DNA of 64,000 nt from Pyronema omphalodes (GCA_024516155.1 JAJJXM010000078.1:1-64000); one strand, 5' to 3'. Counted from the first letter of the stretch, positions 10,071-23,200 are shown. Numbers and translations are program-made. Notes: generated from the sequence alone by a model not told the origin.

Positions 10071-11189
10071 AGTCGGGGACGTATTGGCAGCCACGGTACA
10101 TGAGTCGTCCCTGTTGTTTTGAGCAATCGGCAAGTGATATGTCTTTTGAATGTTGGACTCCATCATCAAGCATTTGCAGGACATGCTCCGGGAATGGGTC
10201 TGCCTTGTAACCTTCAGTGAACAACGTTTCGAGCGAGGGATATTTCTCCTTTGGTGGGTTTTCGGCAGCAAGTTGAAGATTCTCAGGTAAGTTGTAGGGT
10301 TTTAAGACAGCTTGTTGGTTGGCTAACAGTCGTTCATCCCCTTCCTTTGGCAGGTCTCCAGACCTTCGAGTCAAGGCATCGGGTTTACCACCTGCAGTAC
10401 CGGGCCGGTAGATAATCTTGAAGTTGAAGCGTGACAAAAATTCAGACCACCGGGCCTGACGACGGTTCAGAAGCTTGGTAGTCATGAAATATTCGAGATT
10501 TTTATGATCAGTGAGAACCTGGATGGGGAATGCTGACCCCTCAAGGTGAGGACGCCATTCTTCGAAGCAGCGGACAATTGCCATCAATTCCTTATCATAG
10601 ATCTCGTAGTTGCATTCCGCTGGTGAATGCTTCTTGGAGAAGAAGGCAACTGGGTGCAATATACCATCATCATCGTACTGTGATAAAACACCGGCAGAAA
10701 CGTAGTCTGAGGCATCGGTTTCCACTATAACGTCGCGATCATAGTCGAAGTGTCCCAGGAGTGGTGCGGTCGTAAAAGAGGTTCTTAACAAATCAAAGGC
10801 CTTCTGTTGGTCCGGACCCCAGATGAATGGGATGGGTTTCCCGTTCTCCTTCTTGGTAAGACTGGTAAGGGGGGCCACGACTTTCGAGTAATCGCGGATG
10901 AATCGTCGGTAGAAGTTTGCAAATCCAAGGAATTCCTGTACATCCTTGAGGTTGCAAGGGTTTTGCCATTTTACCACTGTTTCTACCTTTTTCGGATCCA
11001 TCTTGATACCGTCCCGTCCAACCAATAACCCAAGATACTTGACTTCTGTTTGGTGAAACTTGCATTTTTCTGGTTTTAGGTGGAGGCCAGCACTCTTCAA
11101 GGCTTCAAGAATCTAGCGAACATGTTTCCTGTGCTCGTCCAGGTTTTCGGAATATATCAGGATACCGTCGGGTATGCGGTACAGAAGAG
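10071..11189 (-). pseudogene. Element D pol, RT C-terminal part and RNase H
   Basis: From 11100 to 10071 the frame is open: RT thumb and connection ([17 protein letters not shown]), RNase H ([22 protein letters not shown] segment, [10 protein letters not shown]) and the linker to the integrase zinc finger. Upstream, at about 11175, the expected YLDD active site reads TAC-C-GAC-GGT: two bases are missing and the second Asp has become Gly. An in-frame TAG follows about 60 nt later (HVR then stop). The segment joins 18553-18623 after removal of element F. Confidence 0.85.
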
Positions 11190-11194
11190 GTCGA
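11190..11194. repeat. Target-site duplication of element F, left copy (GTCGA)
   Basis: GTCGA, repeated at 18548-18552. Confidence 0.88.
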
Positions 11195-12290
11195 TGTAAC
11201 GGCGAACAAGGGAGAGATAGCTGACGGAGAACCTGAGGGCTCTTCTCAATTATTCACTCTCGAGTTCAATGGATATAACCTTATAATAACTTCAACATTA
11301 GAAACTCTTAAGCTGTGTCAAGCATCAACTTAGAGACTTTCTGTGTTTAGAAGTTTAAGGAAATAAACAAAGATTTCAAGGGACAAAGAGATCCAAAGAC
11401 GGGAACGAGGACGAGGACGTAAACAAAGATTTCGACAAAGTATTTGAATTTGTAAATAAACAAATAACTGTGTAAGGAGAAAAGACAAACAAAATAAACA
11501 AACAAAGAAACAATCCTCTTATATACAATTTTTCCTCCTTACACGCCGAGCCACTACTTGCAGATTTTTCCCGAGAAAATAACTAAGTAAACAACGCGGT
11601 CGCGGTTACGCGTTCTAGACGCGCTAACACGTTCGTACCAAATTCGCGTGTTTGCGTGCACAGCCTCGTCGCGCGCTCGTTAGCGTATCTCGCGTGCGCG
11701 ATAGCGTAACCCTAAGCGTAGTCACGCGCGCGCTTCTGTAACCCTAATCGTGCGCGTGTCCGTAACCCTAACCCTAGCTGTGCGGGTACGGTCACAAACC
11801 TAACCCTAGTTTGTGTGCGTGCGGGTGCAACCCTAACCCTAGTCACGTCAATCCAGATCAGCTGCGATTGGGAAGATGGTGCAATACTGATAAGGTCACA
11901 TGACTAGATCTTATCTTATCGATAAGATGATCGTGCCCTAGCCCTAGTCACGTGTGCGCACATTAGTAGACCAGTGCGCGTGCATACTGATCTACTACTG
12001 ATTAGAACACGTGACCGATCTTATCTAATCGGATAAGATGATCGGTAGACCGTAGGTATGGAATTTCCGAAAAGGGATCCGAGCTGACCCCTAACCCTGG
12101 GGTTAGGTCACGTGACCTTTTTGACAATTTGGGAATTGAGCGTAACCCTAACCAGGCGAGTGACGAGTGATGATCGAAGACCGAAGGATAATAGAAATAA
12201 ATAAACAAACGAGTGCTGGATAATGAAGCGAATGATAATAGGTGAATGAATAACGAGGAGGGGGAAGGTAATAATTCTCGAGCCGTGACA
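11195..12290 (-). repeat. Element F 3' LTR (shortened)
   Basis: 1096 bp against 1140 bp in the partner; the main difference is loss of two 21-bp units near 11700. It carries TTAGGG-type units, CACGTG sites and paired GATAAG motifs like the other LTRs of this family. Confidence 0.92.
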
Positions 12291-12329
12291 GGATCCCCCT
12301 TCTTGGACTGAGCTCCGGCGAAGTAACTT

Positions 12330-15300
12330 CTAAGATAAGTAGGGGAGGGGTCCCGGTTTATCGGGGTACTTTTTATGAAAGTCGTCAACGGCTTTACTGT
12401 CGGAATGGAGTTCGTCGGGTTCCCAATCGGGCATATCGTATCCAACCCATTTAACCATATACTGGAGTTTCTTCCGGTGAATTCGGGAGTCGAGGATAGC
12501 TTCGATGAAGTATTCGTCTTCACCGTCGATTTCCACCGGGGGTGGTGGGTCTGATTGTTGACCGGGGTAGGGGTCATTCGCAGCGGGTTCCAATAGGGAA
12601 ACATGTTGAACGTTGTGGCATTTCATTGTCGGAGGTAGTTCTAATCGATAGGCATAGGGGGATACTTTGGCGATAATCTTGAGGGGTCCGTAACGTTTGT
12701 TGTCTAATTTCCGGGAGGGTCGACGGGTTTTCCAATTGCGGGCATTCATCCATACCAGATCTCCGGGCTGATAATTCGGTGACGGGAGTCGATGTTTATC
12801 GGCATTCTCTTGATAACGTAGATTAGCTCTATTGATTTCAGCTCGTAAATGGTTATGGATTTCGGCGAGGGTTTTCGAAGTTGTGAGGGCCCGTCGATCG
12901 TTTACATCGTTCGTAGCTGCTGGGAGTAAATCGAATTGGCAACGGGGGTCGAATCCTTTATTAGCAAAGAACGGGGAAGTTCCCGTTGTCTCGGATGCTT
13001 GGTTATTCGCAGCGAATTCTGCTAATGGTAACCAGTCAGCCCAATCGTCTTGAAGATAGTTGACGTGGGCTCGGAGGTATTGTTCCATAATAGCGTTCAA
13101 TCGTTCTGTTTGACCGTCCGTTTGGGGATGGAATGCCGTAGATAATCGAGGCTCGATTCCCAAACGTCGACAGAGATTCTTCCAAAACAAAGCGGCGAAT
13201 TGGGGTCCTCGATCAGAGATAATGGTAAGGGGGAGTACATGCAATCGAAAGATGTGGGTAATAAACAAAGACGATAATTCCTTTGCGTCGATGTCTGTTT
13301 GACAGGGAATCAGATGTCGTTCTTTGGTTAATCTGTCCACAACTACCCAAATTGCATCACACCCATTGGACCACGGTAATCCTGTTACGAAGTCCATTGA
13401 TATGTCCTGCCAGGGTCTTTCTGGAATAGGTAGTGGGCGTAGGATACCAAACGGGGCGTGTCTGGTAGGTTTCGAACGTTGTCAGGTATGACAATTTCGA
13501 ATATATCTTTCCACGTCTGTCCTCATCTGGGGCCACGTGTAGGTTCTTGAGAGGTATTCTAATGTTTTAGATCTACCTGGGTGTCCAGCCGTAGGAGAGT
13601 CGTGGTGTTGTTGCATCAGGTGTAATCGTAGAGGTTCTTAATTCGGGACCCATAAACATCCCCGGTAGAGTAAACGGTTATTGTTTACTGTACATTCAGC
13701 TAATGTAATGTCTTTACAATAACGAGTGTTATTGTTTAGCATTTCAATAACCTTAGTAGGGAATGGGTCTTTCTCGTAGGCTTCCGTGAAGAGCTGGGAT
13801 AAGGTGGGGTTTGTTTGTTGTGGGTCCAGTATTACGGTTTGTTGCGAATTCGTTATTGTTTGTTGATTACTGGGGGTAACAGCCGCAACGTGAAGGATAT
13901 TCTCTGGCTTAATGATCGTTGTGTGGTTCTCTAGGGAGCGTTCATCCCCCTCTTTAGGCAGATCTCCGGATCGACGAGTCAGTGCGTCTGGTTTACCGCC
14001 TGCGGTACCGGGGCGGTAAACAATCTTAAAATTAAACTGAGACAAGAACTGGGACCAACGGGCTTGACGGCGGTTCAAGAGCTTTGTCGAAGTGAAATAT
14101 TCCAGATACTTATGATCTGACAGTACTCGAATGGGGTTAATAACAGATTGTGATTCGGGACGCCATTCTTCGAAGGCCCGTACGATAGCCATGAGTTCTT
14201 TATCGTATATCTCATAATTACATTCGGCGGGGGAGTGTTTCTTTGAGAAGTAAGCAATAGGATGTAAGATCCCTTCGTCATCATATTGAGAAAGAACTCC
14301 GGCAGAGACATAATCGGAAGCATCGGTTTCGATAATAACATCCCGGTCTGGGTCGAAACGAGCCAAAACGGTGGCGGATGTAAATGTCGATTTCAATTCC
14401 TCAAAGGCCTGTTGTTGGGATTCCGACCAGACGAAGGGAACTCCTTTACGTGTGAGTAACGTGAGAGGTTGGACTATTTTTGAATAGTTCTTAACGAAAC
14501 GTCGATAAAAATTTGCAAAACCCAAAAACGCTCTAACATCTTTGAGGTTTCGGGGAGATTCCCAATCTCGAACTGCAGTAATCTTTTCAGGGTCCATCTT
14601 TATTCCTTCTGTACTGATGATGAGGCCTAAGTACTTTACTTCCTTCTGATGGAACTCGCATTTCTCTGGTTTGAGATGTAACCCTGCTTTTTCGAATGCT
14701 TCGAGGATCAATTTAACATGTTGTTCGTGTTCTTCGAGGTTATCCGAATAGATCAGGGTGTCATCCAAATAGGCAGTACAGAATCGATCAAGGTAAGGTG
14801 CCAATACGTCGTTAATGAAGTTCTGAAACGTTGCAGGGGCATTGGTAAGCCCGAAGGGCATGACCAATGATTCGAATAATCCGTACCGGGTACGAAAGGC
14901 GGTTTTCCATTCTTCCCCATTTGCCATACGTATTAAGTTATACGCTCCCCTAATGTCGAGCTTAGTGAACCACTTAGCTCTTGAAAGGTTCATTAAGGTA
15001 TCCTGCATCAGGGGAAGAGGGTAGCGATTCTTGATCGTTCCGGCGTTGATTCCACGATAATGGACCACCAAACGCAATGAACCATCGCCTTTCTTTACGA
15101 AAAGCATGGGAGCAGCCGCTGGGGATGAAGAGGCACGGATGAAACCTTTGGTGAGGTTTTCATCTAACCAACGTTTCAATTCCTCCAACTCTGGACGTGA
15201 TAGGGAGTAAAGGGGGCCGAAGGGAGGCTGAAAACCATCGACGAGTGATATCTTGTGATCCGACGGTCGATGGGGCGGTAACTTATCGGCATTGACTTTC

Positions 15301-16178
15301 TCGAAGATTCCCAAGTACTGGTGGTATTCGGGTGGTACAATAGTCTTAAGATCCGGTTCCTCTTTCTCTGCTTGAAGAGCTGTGGTGATTTCATTCAAAG
15401 ATAAGGAGAATTGTTCGACTTTTCCGTAACGGTTGTTGGCATTGTTTACGATTCGTCGAAACGTCGTAGCTGAAATAGCACAGATCTTATTCTGTTGTTT
15501 CGGAGCAATACCCTGAACAGGGGTGGGTGTTAACGTGGTTCGGTGGGGGAGGCAGTTCGGTGATGAGAATTTGATATCGTTGTCGGCGAAGTTTATTGTA
15601 ACATCGTGTTTACGAAGCCATGGGATTCCTAAAACGAGGGGATAATGACCAAGCCGAGTAACGTAGGCAGTTAGTAATTCATGATGGTCTCCTATTGTAC
15701 ATTCGACTCCAACGTATTCGGTGATGTCTCCTGATGAAATGGGTCGACCATCAATTACTTCAACCATTTTGGGGTTTTTCAATTGATAACGGGGGAAGTT
15801 GTGTTGGCGTGCGAAGTCTTCGTTCATGAAGGAAATTCCTGTGCATCCGCAGTCTACGAGAGCATGAGTATCGATTTTGGTATTGTGTTCAGTTAGTGTA
15901 CATGGCACGACCAAATGATTCCCATCCAATTCGTTTTCTTGTTTACTTGACAAAGAACTAGCGGATACATAAACGATTTCCTGAGATGAAACGAAAGACG
16001 AGGTAGGGGCTGGTCCAACGACAGAGCCAACAGGCTGTTGATGGACTACTCTTTTCCCTGGTCGACGTCCGGGTTTGTTGGGATATCCAAAACCTCGGCG
16101 GCGGCTAGGCGAATCTTGCGGGAGTTGTTTGCTGCCAACGTAGAACATTCGTTCTTGAAGTGATCGGCTGATCCACAA
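12330..16178 (-). pseudogene. pol: Element F pol with two nonsense codons
   Basis: Same architecture as G pol: protease (VDCGCTGISF), RT with YLDD (AYLDDTLIYSD), RNase H, integrase zinc finger, core and chromodomain (FIEAILDSRIHRKKLQYMVK). Two in-frame stops break it: TAA at 13638-13640 (TAC in G) just before the integrase zinc finger, and TGA at 13482-13484 replacing the Cys codon TGC within the zinc finger (NCHT-stop). In RT, LRLVVDYRG of G is LRLVVHYRG here. The frame is -1 relative to gag, with GGGAAAA just before the gag stop. 12291-12329 is the short spacer and polypurine region before the 3' LTR. Confidence 0.9.
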
Positions 16179-17164
16179 TAAAGACAGAGTCCCTTAGCCA
16201 TTCGTTCATCACGACGGCGTTGGTTCTGAGCCTTTTGGGAAGCTGATAGGTCCATGGGGGCCGATCCGTAATTACCACTATTGGTATTCGTTGGGTGGGA
16301 CGCCGGGCGAGACGGCGTGGAGCTGGAACGACTGGGGACCGAAGGAACATGCCGCTTTGTCGTGTTTGAATGAGCTCGAATTCTTTAATCTAGCTTCATA
16401 CAGAGGTCCACAAATTTGGTGAAGTTCTGAGGTTCTTCGGCTTGGTAAACAAGACTGGTCTGAAGGTCTCGAGAGAGCCCACGCTTCAGAGCAGCCTTCT
16501 TTGCGTTTTCATCGTAGTTCAAGATAGCCATTAATCGTTGGAACTCTGCGTAATATTGGCTAAACTCACGGTTGCCCTGTTGAAGTTTATCCAATTCCGT
16601 AGACGCAGTACCAACTTGATCAGGATCTCCGAAGGCAGCTTCCAGAATTGTAATGAGAGCCTCAACGTCCTTAAGCTTAATCTTATCTGTAAGGACGTAG
16701 GGTTGAATTTGATTCTGAGCATTGTCTTTGAGATATCCGTAAGTATAACGTAGCTTATGTTGATAATCGGTAAAACGGGAGGAGTCTCCGGCGAGCTTGG
16801 ATCTGACCTTCGAGATGAAGTTCAGGAGTTCCTTGCGTTCACCAGAGAACTCAGGTGGGTGAGGTAATTCGATAGGACGGGTATTCGGAAGGGGACCGTT
16901 CTTCGTAAGGGCTTGTAGGAGTCGAACGGAGGCGTTGGCGCTTTCGAGATCCCTTTCCAAGTCGGTAATTCGTTGAGCGTAGAGGGAGTTGTCCTTTCGA
17001 GCTTCTGTGAGTTCGACTCGGAGGTCGTCTCTAAGTTGACAGTCTCGTTCGTATTCCTTTACGGCGTTGCGGACCAATTTGATCTTTGTGGGGTCCTGTT
17101 CGACCTCCAACCTTTCGGCTTCGTTGAGGTACAGGGCCATGACGACCTTGTCATTTTGGTCCAT
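16046..17164 (-). pseudogene. gag: Element F gag with one nonsense codon
   Basis: ATG at 17164. It contains a coiled-coil-like N-terminus, a retrotransposon gag domain and a CCHC knuckle (CLYCGSADHFKNEC). It is collinear with the 372-aa gag of G, but TAC has become TAA at 16385-16387 (MKLD then stop), truncating the protein at 259 aa before the zinc knuckle. Confidence 0.9.
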
Positions 17165-17173
17165 TTCGAGGGA

Positions 17174-17344
17174 TTAACGGATGTGCCGGATGTTGGTTTC
17201 GTCGTTATATTGAATTCGAGTTGCTGCGTATTCGTTTCCAAGTTGTCGAGCAATTTCGATTTCGTCGAGGACGACGGGGTTTTCGAGGGAACGGAAAATC
17301 GGTAATAGATTGATGAATTCGTAGAACCAGAGGTTGTGAAGCAT
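17174..17344 (-). CDS. Element F ORF0 (56 aa, unknown)
   Basis: ATG at 17344, TAA nine nt before the gag ATG. Protein begins MLHNLWFYEFINLLPIF and contains DEIEIARQLGNEY. The G copy at 56422 has the same length. Three of the five base differences I counted are synonymous; the others change W to R and L to I near the C-terminus. Related small ORFs sit in the same place in D and K. Function unknown. Confidence 0.55.
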   Translation of the reverse strand: MLHNLWFYEFINLLPIFRSLENPVVLDEIEIARQLGNEYAATRIQYNDETNIRHIR

Positions 17345-17394
17345 GTAAAGCTTGTTGTAATCGAGAGTTGACGGTAGAGCCGGCAGGTCTTGAT

Positions 17395-17405
17395 TACACA
17401 GTTAT
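17395..17405 (-). promoter_or_regulatory. Element F primer site
   Basis: ATAACTGTGTA on the minus strand two nt inside the 5' LTR. It pairs with the LTR segment at 17677-17687 with one G-U pair, since this LTR reads ataactgtgca; the 3' LTR copy would pair fully. Confidence 0.65.
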
Positions 17406-17407
17406 GT

Positions 17408-18547
17408 TGTAACGGCGAACAAGGGAGAGATAGCTGACGGAGAACCTGAGGGCTCTTCTCAATTATTCACTCTTGAGTTCAATGGATATAACCTTATAAT
17501 AACTTCAACGTTAGAAACTCTTAAGCTGTGTCAAGCATCAACTTAGAGACTTTCTGTGTTTAGAAGTTTAAGGAAATAAACAAAGATTTCAAGGGACAAA
17601 GAGATCCAAAGACGGGAACGAGGACGAGGACGTAAACAAAGATTTCGACAAAGTATTTGAATTTGTAAATAAACAAATAACTGTGCAAGGAAAAAAGAAA
17701 AACAAAATAAACAAACAAAGAAACAATCCTCTTATATACAATTTTTCCTCCTTACACGCCGAGCCACTACTTGCAGATTTTTCCCGAGAAATAACTAAGT
17801 AAACAACGCGGTCGCGGTTGCGCGTTCTAGAGGCGCTAACGCGTTCGTACCAAATTAACGTGTTTGCGTGCACAGCCTCGTCGCGCGCTCGTTAGCGTAT
17901 CTCGCGTGCGCGATAGCGTAACTCGCGTGCGCGGTAGCGTACTTCGCGTGCGCGCTAGCGTAACCCTACGCGTAGTCACGCGCGGGCTTCTGTAACCCTA
18001 ATCGTGCGCGTGCGTCCGTAACCCTAACCCTAGCTGTGCGCGTACGGTCACAAACCTAACCCTAGTTTGTGTGCGTGCGGGTGCAACCCTAACCCTAGTC
18101 ACGTGAATCCAGATCAGCTGCGATTGGGAAGATGGTGCAATACTGATAAGGTCACATGACTAGATCTTATCTTATCGATAAGATGATCGTGCCCTAGCCC
18201 TAGTCACGTGTGCGCACATTAGTAGACCAGTGCGCGTGCATACTGATCTACTACTGATTAGAACACGTGACCAATCTTATCTAATCGGATAAGATGATCG
18301 GTAGACCGTGGGTATGGAATTTCCGAAAAGGGATCCGAGCAGACCCCTAACCCTGGGGATAGGTCACGTGACCTTTTTGACAATATGGGAATTGAGCGTA
18401 ACCCTAACCCAGGCGAGTGACGAGTGATGATCAAAGACCGAAGGATAATAGAAATAAATAAACAAACGAGTGCTGGATAATGAAGCGAATGATAATAGGT
18501 GAATGAATGACGAGGAGGGGGAAGGTAATAATCCTCGAGCCGTGACA
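17408..18547 (-). repeat. Element F 5' LTR
   Basis: 1140 bp, with four 21-bp tandem units (near 17890-17965), TTAGGG-type units, CACGTG and GATA motifs, and a TATATAA promoter element near 17735. Confidence 0.92.
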
Positions 18548-18552
18548 GTCGA
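18548..18552. repeat. Target-site duplication of element F, right copy (GTCGA)
   Basis: Matches 11190-11194. Confidence 0.88.
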
Positions 18553-18623
18553 GGTATGGTCGAAGAACATCATTGATAAATGCCTGGAAATCAGCCGGGG
18601 CATTCGTAAGTCCGAAAGGCATA
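18553..18623 (-). pseudogene. Element D RT fragment between F and J
   Basis: Translates to MPFGLTNAPADFQAFIND and RPYLD, the RT palm segment just before the YLDD motif. It is stranded between the F and J insertions, which lie only 76 bp apart in D. Confidence 0.85.
18619..18623. repeat. Target-site duplication of element J, left copy (GCATA)
   Basis: GCATA, repeated at 27586-27590. Confidence 0.88.
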
Positions 18624-20032
18624 TGTGAACCTGGGCACAGCTTCGACTATGCAGAGGCTTATCCGATTGTATCTCTAGTGCTTCGTTCTCAGTGTTGACA
18701 GACACTTCGTTCCCAAGAACAGACAGACACTTCGTTCCCAAGAACTAATAGAGCTTATCCAAAGATAAAGCTAGGAAGAGAATTAATCGATCACAGGCGG
18801 AATAAACTTAAGGGTTGTCTTCGGAGGTATTTGTTGGTGTAAATAGGTATCGTCGCGTAGAGGATCAAATGGTTGATGATGGAGGAGAGAGAGGGAAGAC
18901 AAAGGCTCTTTTATAGACTTTCGTCTACAAGTTCGCCCAGAGATCCTAGGGAACCAATTTCCAAACTGAGCCTAGGAGATAAGACACGAGTCGTTTCTGA
19001 GACGCATCTGCTGATAGATTGCATCATACGAAGTGCGTAATCATATTGATTACTTGCTTGCATGATGCTTGCTATCGTCAGACTAATCCTTGACATTCCT
19101 CTCTGTACTACCACACCTTCCAATCAGGTGTCAGGGTTATGAGTCATATGGGAGGGCAACTCCGCTTGACTGCATAATGCATGAACTCCTCTGACAAATA
19201 ACATGTGAGTCATTTATCTTGTGAGTCGTGCTATCATAGATCTCCCTAGAGAATCTCGATTGCAAATGGAGGAATCTGACATCATAAGGCACCCATGCCC
19301 TACCGGAGTGGATCACTCCGACACATTCCTGTGTGATGTCATTATGGCTCCACCTGCGCGCACTTGCGCGCAGCCACACCCTGGTGTGGATGCAAACGCC
19401 GAGCTGTTCCTTGGTTGGTAGTCAATAGCCTAAGGGCGCGTCATATCGGTTCCACCAAACAGTTTCCTTGAGAGGGTTGCATGCTTATGGACGTCGTCTC
19501 ATGCCTTAGCAATCTTGACCCTTGTCCATAGCCCCACTCCTGTTTGCCGACTAGACTCTGCCTTGTCTTCCTGGCTGACCATTCACCCAACTAAGTAACA
19601 CCGGATGATTTCGTCGCACCGCTCTGCACATCCTTGGAACTCTCTTCCGATGCAGACCCCTTTGTAGCCGTGAACTTCCGAACACTCCTCAAGTATAAGG
19701 AGGTGTCCTTTCGTCCTCGCCTTCTTTCTCCATCAGCGTCGTTCGTAGTTGCTCAAGGGTAAGTCGACACCCATGAGGTAAGTTTTCCCCAATCTCTTCT
19801 CTTCTGAATCCTCCCAAACTGACATTGAATAATAGTTGCGACGCCTCGGGCCGGGATCCTCGTGAGGTCCTATCGGAAAGTCACGAATCACGTGACGTGG
19901 CTTGTCGGAGCTCCTCTGGGGGTTCCGGCCCGGGATACTAATCTGACTATTCATTCTCTGTCGAGTTTGCCATATTCTCCATTGCGTTATATATGATACC
20001 AATTCTATCCTCACACATTTTAGGGTGTGACA
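18624..20032 (-). repeat. Element J 3' LTR
   Basis: 1409 bp, closely matching 26177-27585 with a few substitutions. It contains several CACGTG-type and short palindromic sequences and no supported coding sequence. Confidence 0.92.
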
Positions 20033-20203
20033 CCACCTCTCCCCTGTTCAAGCTTCGTCCCGAAGCTCGTAGTTCATCTTTCTGTGATCGCACCACGCCG
20101 TAGCCTAGTGACTTAAGTGATCAATTTTGGATGTAGTCCTCCAGCCCCTACATCCTACTACCAACTCTACCTGATGAAAACCACATGGGAAAAACATCAA
20201 GCA

Positions 20204-23200
20204 TTAGTCTTTGAGTCGGTAGTCCCTCGGAGAATCAGGATACTTGAGATGGAAATCTCTTAGCTTCTCCTGACCTCCTACTGAAAAGTTGTCGAAGGGT
20301 TCTGCCGTCCAGTCTTTCTTGTTGGGCCACCCTAGCCATTTGACGAGGTAAAGTACTCTGCTGCCTGATTTATAGCTGCTCATAATTTCGTCTATGTCGT
20401 ACTCCTCGCTTCTCTCAACATCGTCTGCTTCCCGAAGAATTTTGTTTGGGTCTGGTGGAGCTCTGGTTCCAGTGTGGAAGGGCTCCAGTAGGGAAGTGTG
20501 GAAGACATTGTGAATCTTCCATCTTCTTGGTAGTGTGAGACGTATTGCTGTTGGGGATATGACCTTTTCGATTTGGAATGGACCATGTAATTTGTGATCC
20601 AATTTGTGTGATGGGCGTCTTGTTTTTATGTGTCGTCCATCGAGCATAACCAAGTCTCCAACTTGGTAAGTAGGGGCCTCCTTTCGCTGAAGGTCTGCAT
20701 ACTTCTTCATTCTTCCTTGTGCCTTCTGTAATGCTGACCTAGCACCTTCATGCACTGTATGCATCCAATGAGCGTATGCTTTGCTGGCAGGGTTTTGCAC
20801 AGCTGTGAGAATGGGATTGCTGGCAATGGGGTTGTAACCGTAATTTGCGTAAAAAGGTGATAGTCCTGTAGCGCTGGTTACTGAGTTGTTGTAAGCAAAC
20901 TCAGCCATTGGCAATAGATCAACCCAATCATTCATCTCATGATTGACAAAGGAGCGGAGGTATGCTTCAATTGTCTGGTTAAGTCGTTCCGTCTGTCCAT
21001 CTGTTTGAGGGTGGAACGCTGTGGACATTCTAGGTTTGATTGCTAGTGTCCCCAGAAATGCTTTCCAGGTGGTGCTTGTAAACCTGGAGTCTCTGTCCGA
21101 CACAATATCCGTAGGTAACCCTTGTAACTTCCAAATTTCTTTCGCAAAGATTCTAACAAGGTCTGCAGTTGTCTTGCCGTCTCTTTGCAGTGGTATGAAG
21201 TGGGCCATCTTAGAGAATCTGTCAACTATTACCCATAGTTGATCGCATCCATTGGATTCTGGTAGGTCGGTGATAAAGTCCATGGCGATTGATTGCCATG
21301 GGGCATAGGGTAGTTCCAAAGGTTGAAGTAATCCGTACTTGAGGTGCCGTGCCTTTTTGTCTTTTTGACATTCCATACAACTCTTTACATAAGTCATTAT
21401 TTGTTCTTCCATTCTTGGCCACCAAAAGTTCCTTCGTATTAATTCAATTGTTTTGTCCTGTCCGAAGTGACCTGCAATTTTCGAGTCATGTTCAGATTCC
21501 AGAACTGTCTTTACCAAATCCTTTGGTACCCATAGTTTTTCCTTTCGATAGACTATGCCATTATCTATCGTCAATGGTTCCTTAATTTTCTTTGTTGCCT
21601 CCACGTAAATCTCATCCAGCTTACCAGCTTCCTTTACCATCTTCAAGAATTCTTCTGACCATTTAATAAAAGGAATAGAGGAGAGACGTGCTGAAGAAAT
21701 AATAAATGATGTTCCTTCTCCAGCACTGCTGATTGACGAAATGGATGCAAAATGACTCTTATGCAGGATCGTCGTAATCGGCTGATCTTCACCTCCCCCC
21801 TTTTCAGGTCGGAACTCCGGACGCCTAGATAGAGCATCAGGTTTCCCATTTTTAACCCCAGGTCTATAAAAAATCTTAAAGTCAACGCCAGCAAGCTCTT
21901 GAGCCCATCTAGCTTGACGTCGATTCAGTACTTTTGTTGTTGTAAAGTACTCAAGGTTTTGGTGGTCGCTGTAAACTTGGACAGTGTGCATTGCTCCCTC
22001 AAGATATCGTCTCCATACTTTAAATGAGTCCACAATAGCCAACAGCTCTTTGTCATGGATCTCATAGTTAATCTCAGCAGGAGTGAATTTTCTTGAGTGG
22101 AAAGCAATGGGGTGCAACTTTCCATCTTCCCCCTTCTGGGATAGAACTGCGCCTAAAGCAAAATCTGAAGCATCTGTTTCAACAATGCAAACCTGTCTTG
22201 GGTCAAAATGACTTAAGATTGGTGCAGTAGTGAAACGACTTTTGAGCTCATCAAATGCTAGTTCCATAGCAACAGTCCATTCCCATTTCTTCGCATCGCC
22301 CTTTGTTGATTCTGTGAGAGGTCGACATATTTTGGAGAAGTCCTTGATGAATCTGCGATAGAAGTTTGCGAATCCAAGAAAGCCCTGTGTTTCTTTCAAG
22401 GATTTTGGGGGTTCCCATACCAGGACTGTTTGTACCTTGTCCTTTGCCATTTCAATGCCATTTTCGCTGATAATATAACCCAGAAATTCCACTCTGTTTT
22501 GTCCCCAAACACATTTTTCCGGAGAGATAACCAGCCCATTTTCTTCCAATCTTTTTAACACTTCCTTCACCAATTTGTCGTGTTCTTCCTCTGTCTCAGC
22601 ATATATGAGAACATCATCAATATACGCAATTACTCTCTGATCCAACATGTCTCTAAAGATATGATTCATCATATCTTGAAATGTGGCTGGGGCATTGCTC
22701 AAGCCAAAAGGCATAACCGAAAATTCATATAATCCATATCGGCATCAAAAGGCCGTTTTCCATTCATCTCCTTCTTTTATTCTGATGAGATGATATCCAT
22801 TCTTGAGGTCCATTTTCGTAAATATTTTTGCTCCTCTAACTCTGTCTTGTAATTCTGACATGAGTGGGAGTGGGTACCGGTTGGCAATTGTAATTTTGTT
22901 GATGCCCCGGTAATCAACACATAACCGTAGACCTCTGCCATGAGGCTTTGGGACAAAGAGAATAGGAGCTGCTGCTGGTGACTTGGAGGGTCTGATTTTA
23001 CCGGTACGCAGCATATCCTTCAACCATTCTCTAAGTGTCTCTAGCTCAACTTCGTTAAGAGCATAGACAGGTCCCCAAGGAGGCTTTTCGCCTTCGACTA
23101 AGTCAATCGCATGGTCGTAGGGTTTGTGATCAGGAAGCCTATCTGCAGCTTCCTTTGTCATAATGTTGATCCAGCCGCGGAATTTCTCTGGGACTTGCTG

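Larger units (their letters stand above)
11195..18547 (-). mobile_element. Element F: Ty3/gypsy chromovirus, sibling of G, three nonsense codons
   Basis: 7353-bp minus-strand element in D RT, TSD GTCGA. LTRs 11195-12290 (3', 1096 bp) and 17408-18547 (5', 1140 bp). Order: LTR, self-primer site, ORF0, gag, pol, LTR. Protein sequences are almost identical to G. Three premature stops (16385, 13638, 13482) make it probably non-functional. The 3' LTR lacks two 21-bp tandem repeat units present in the 5' LTR. Confidence 0.93.
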
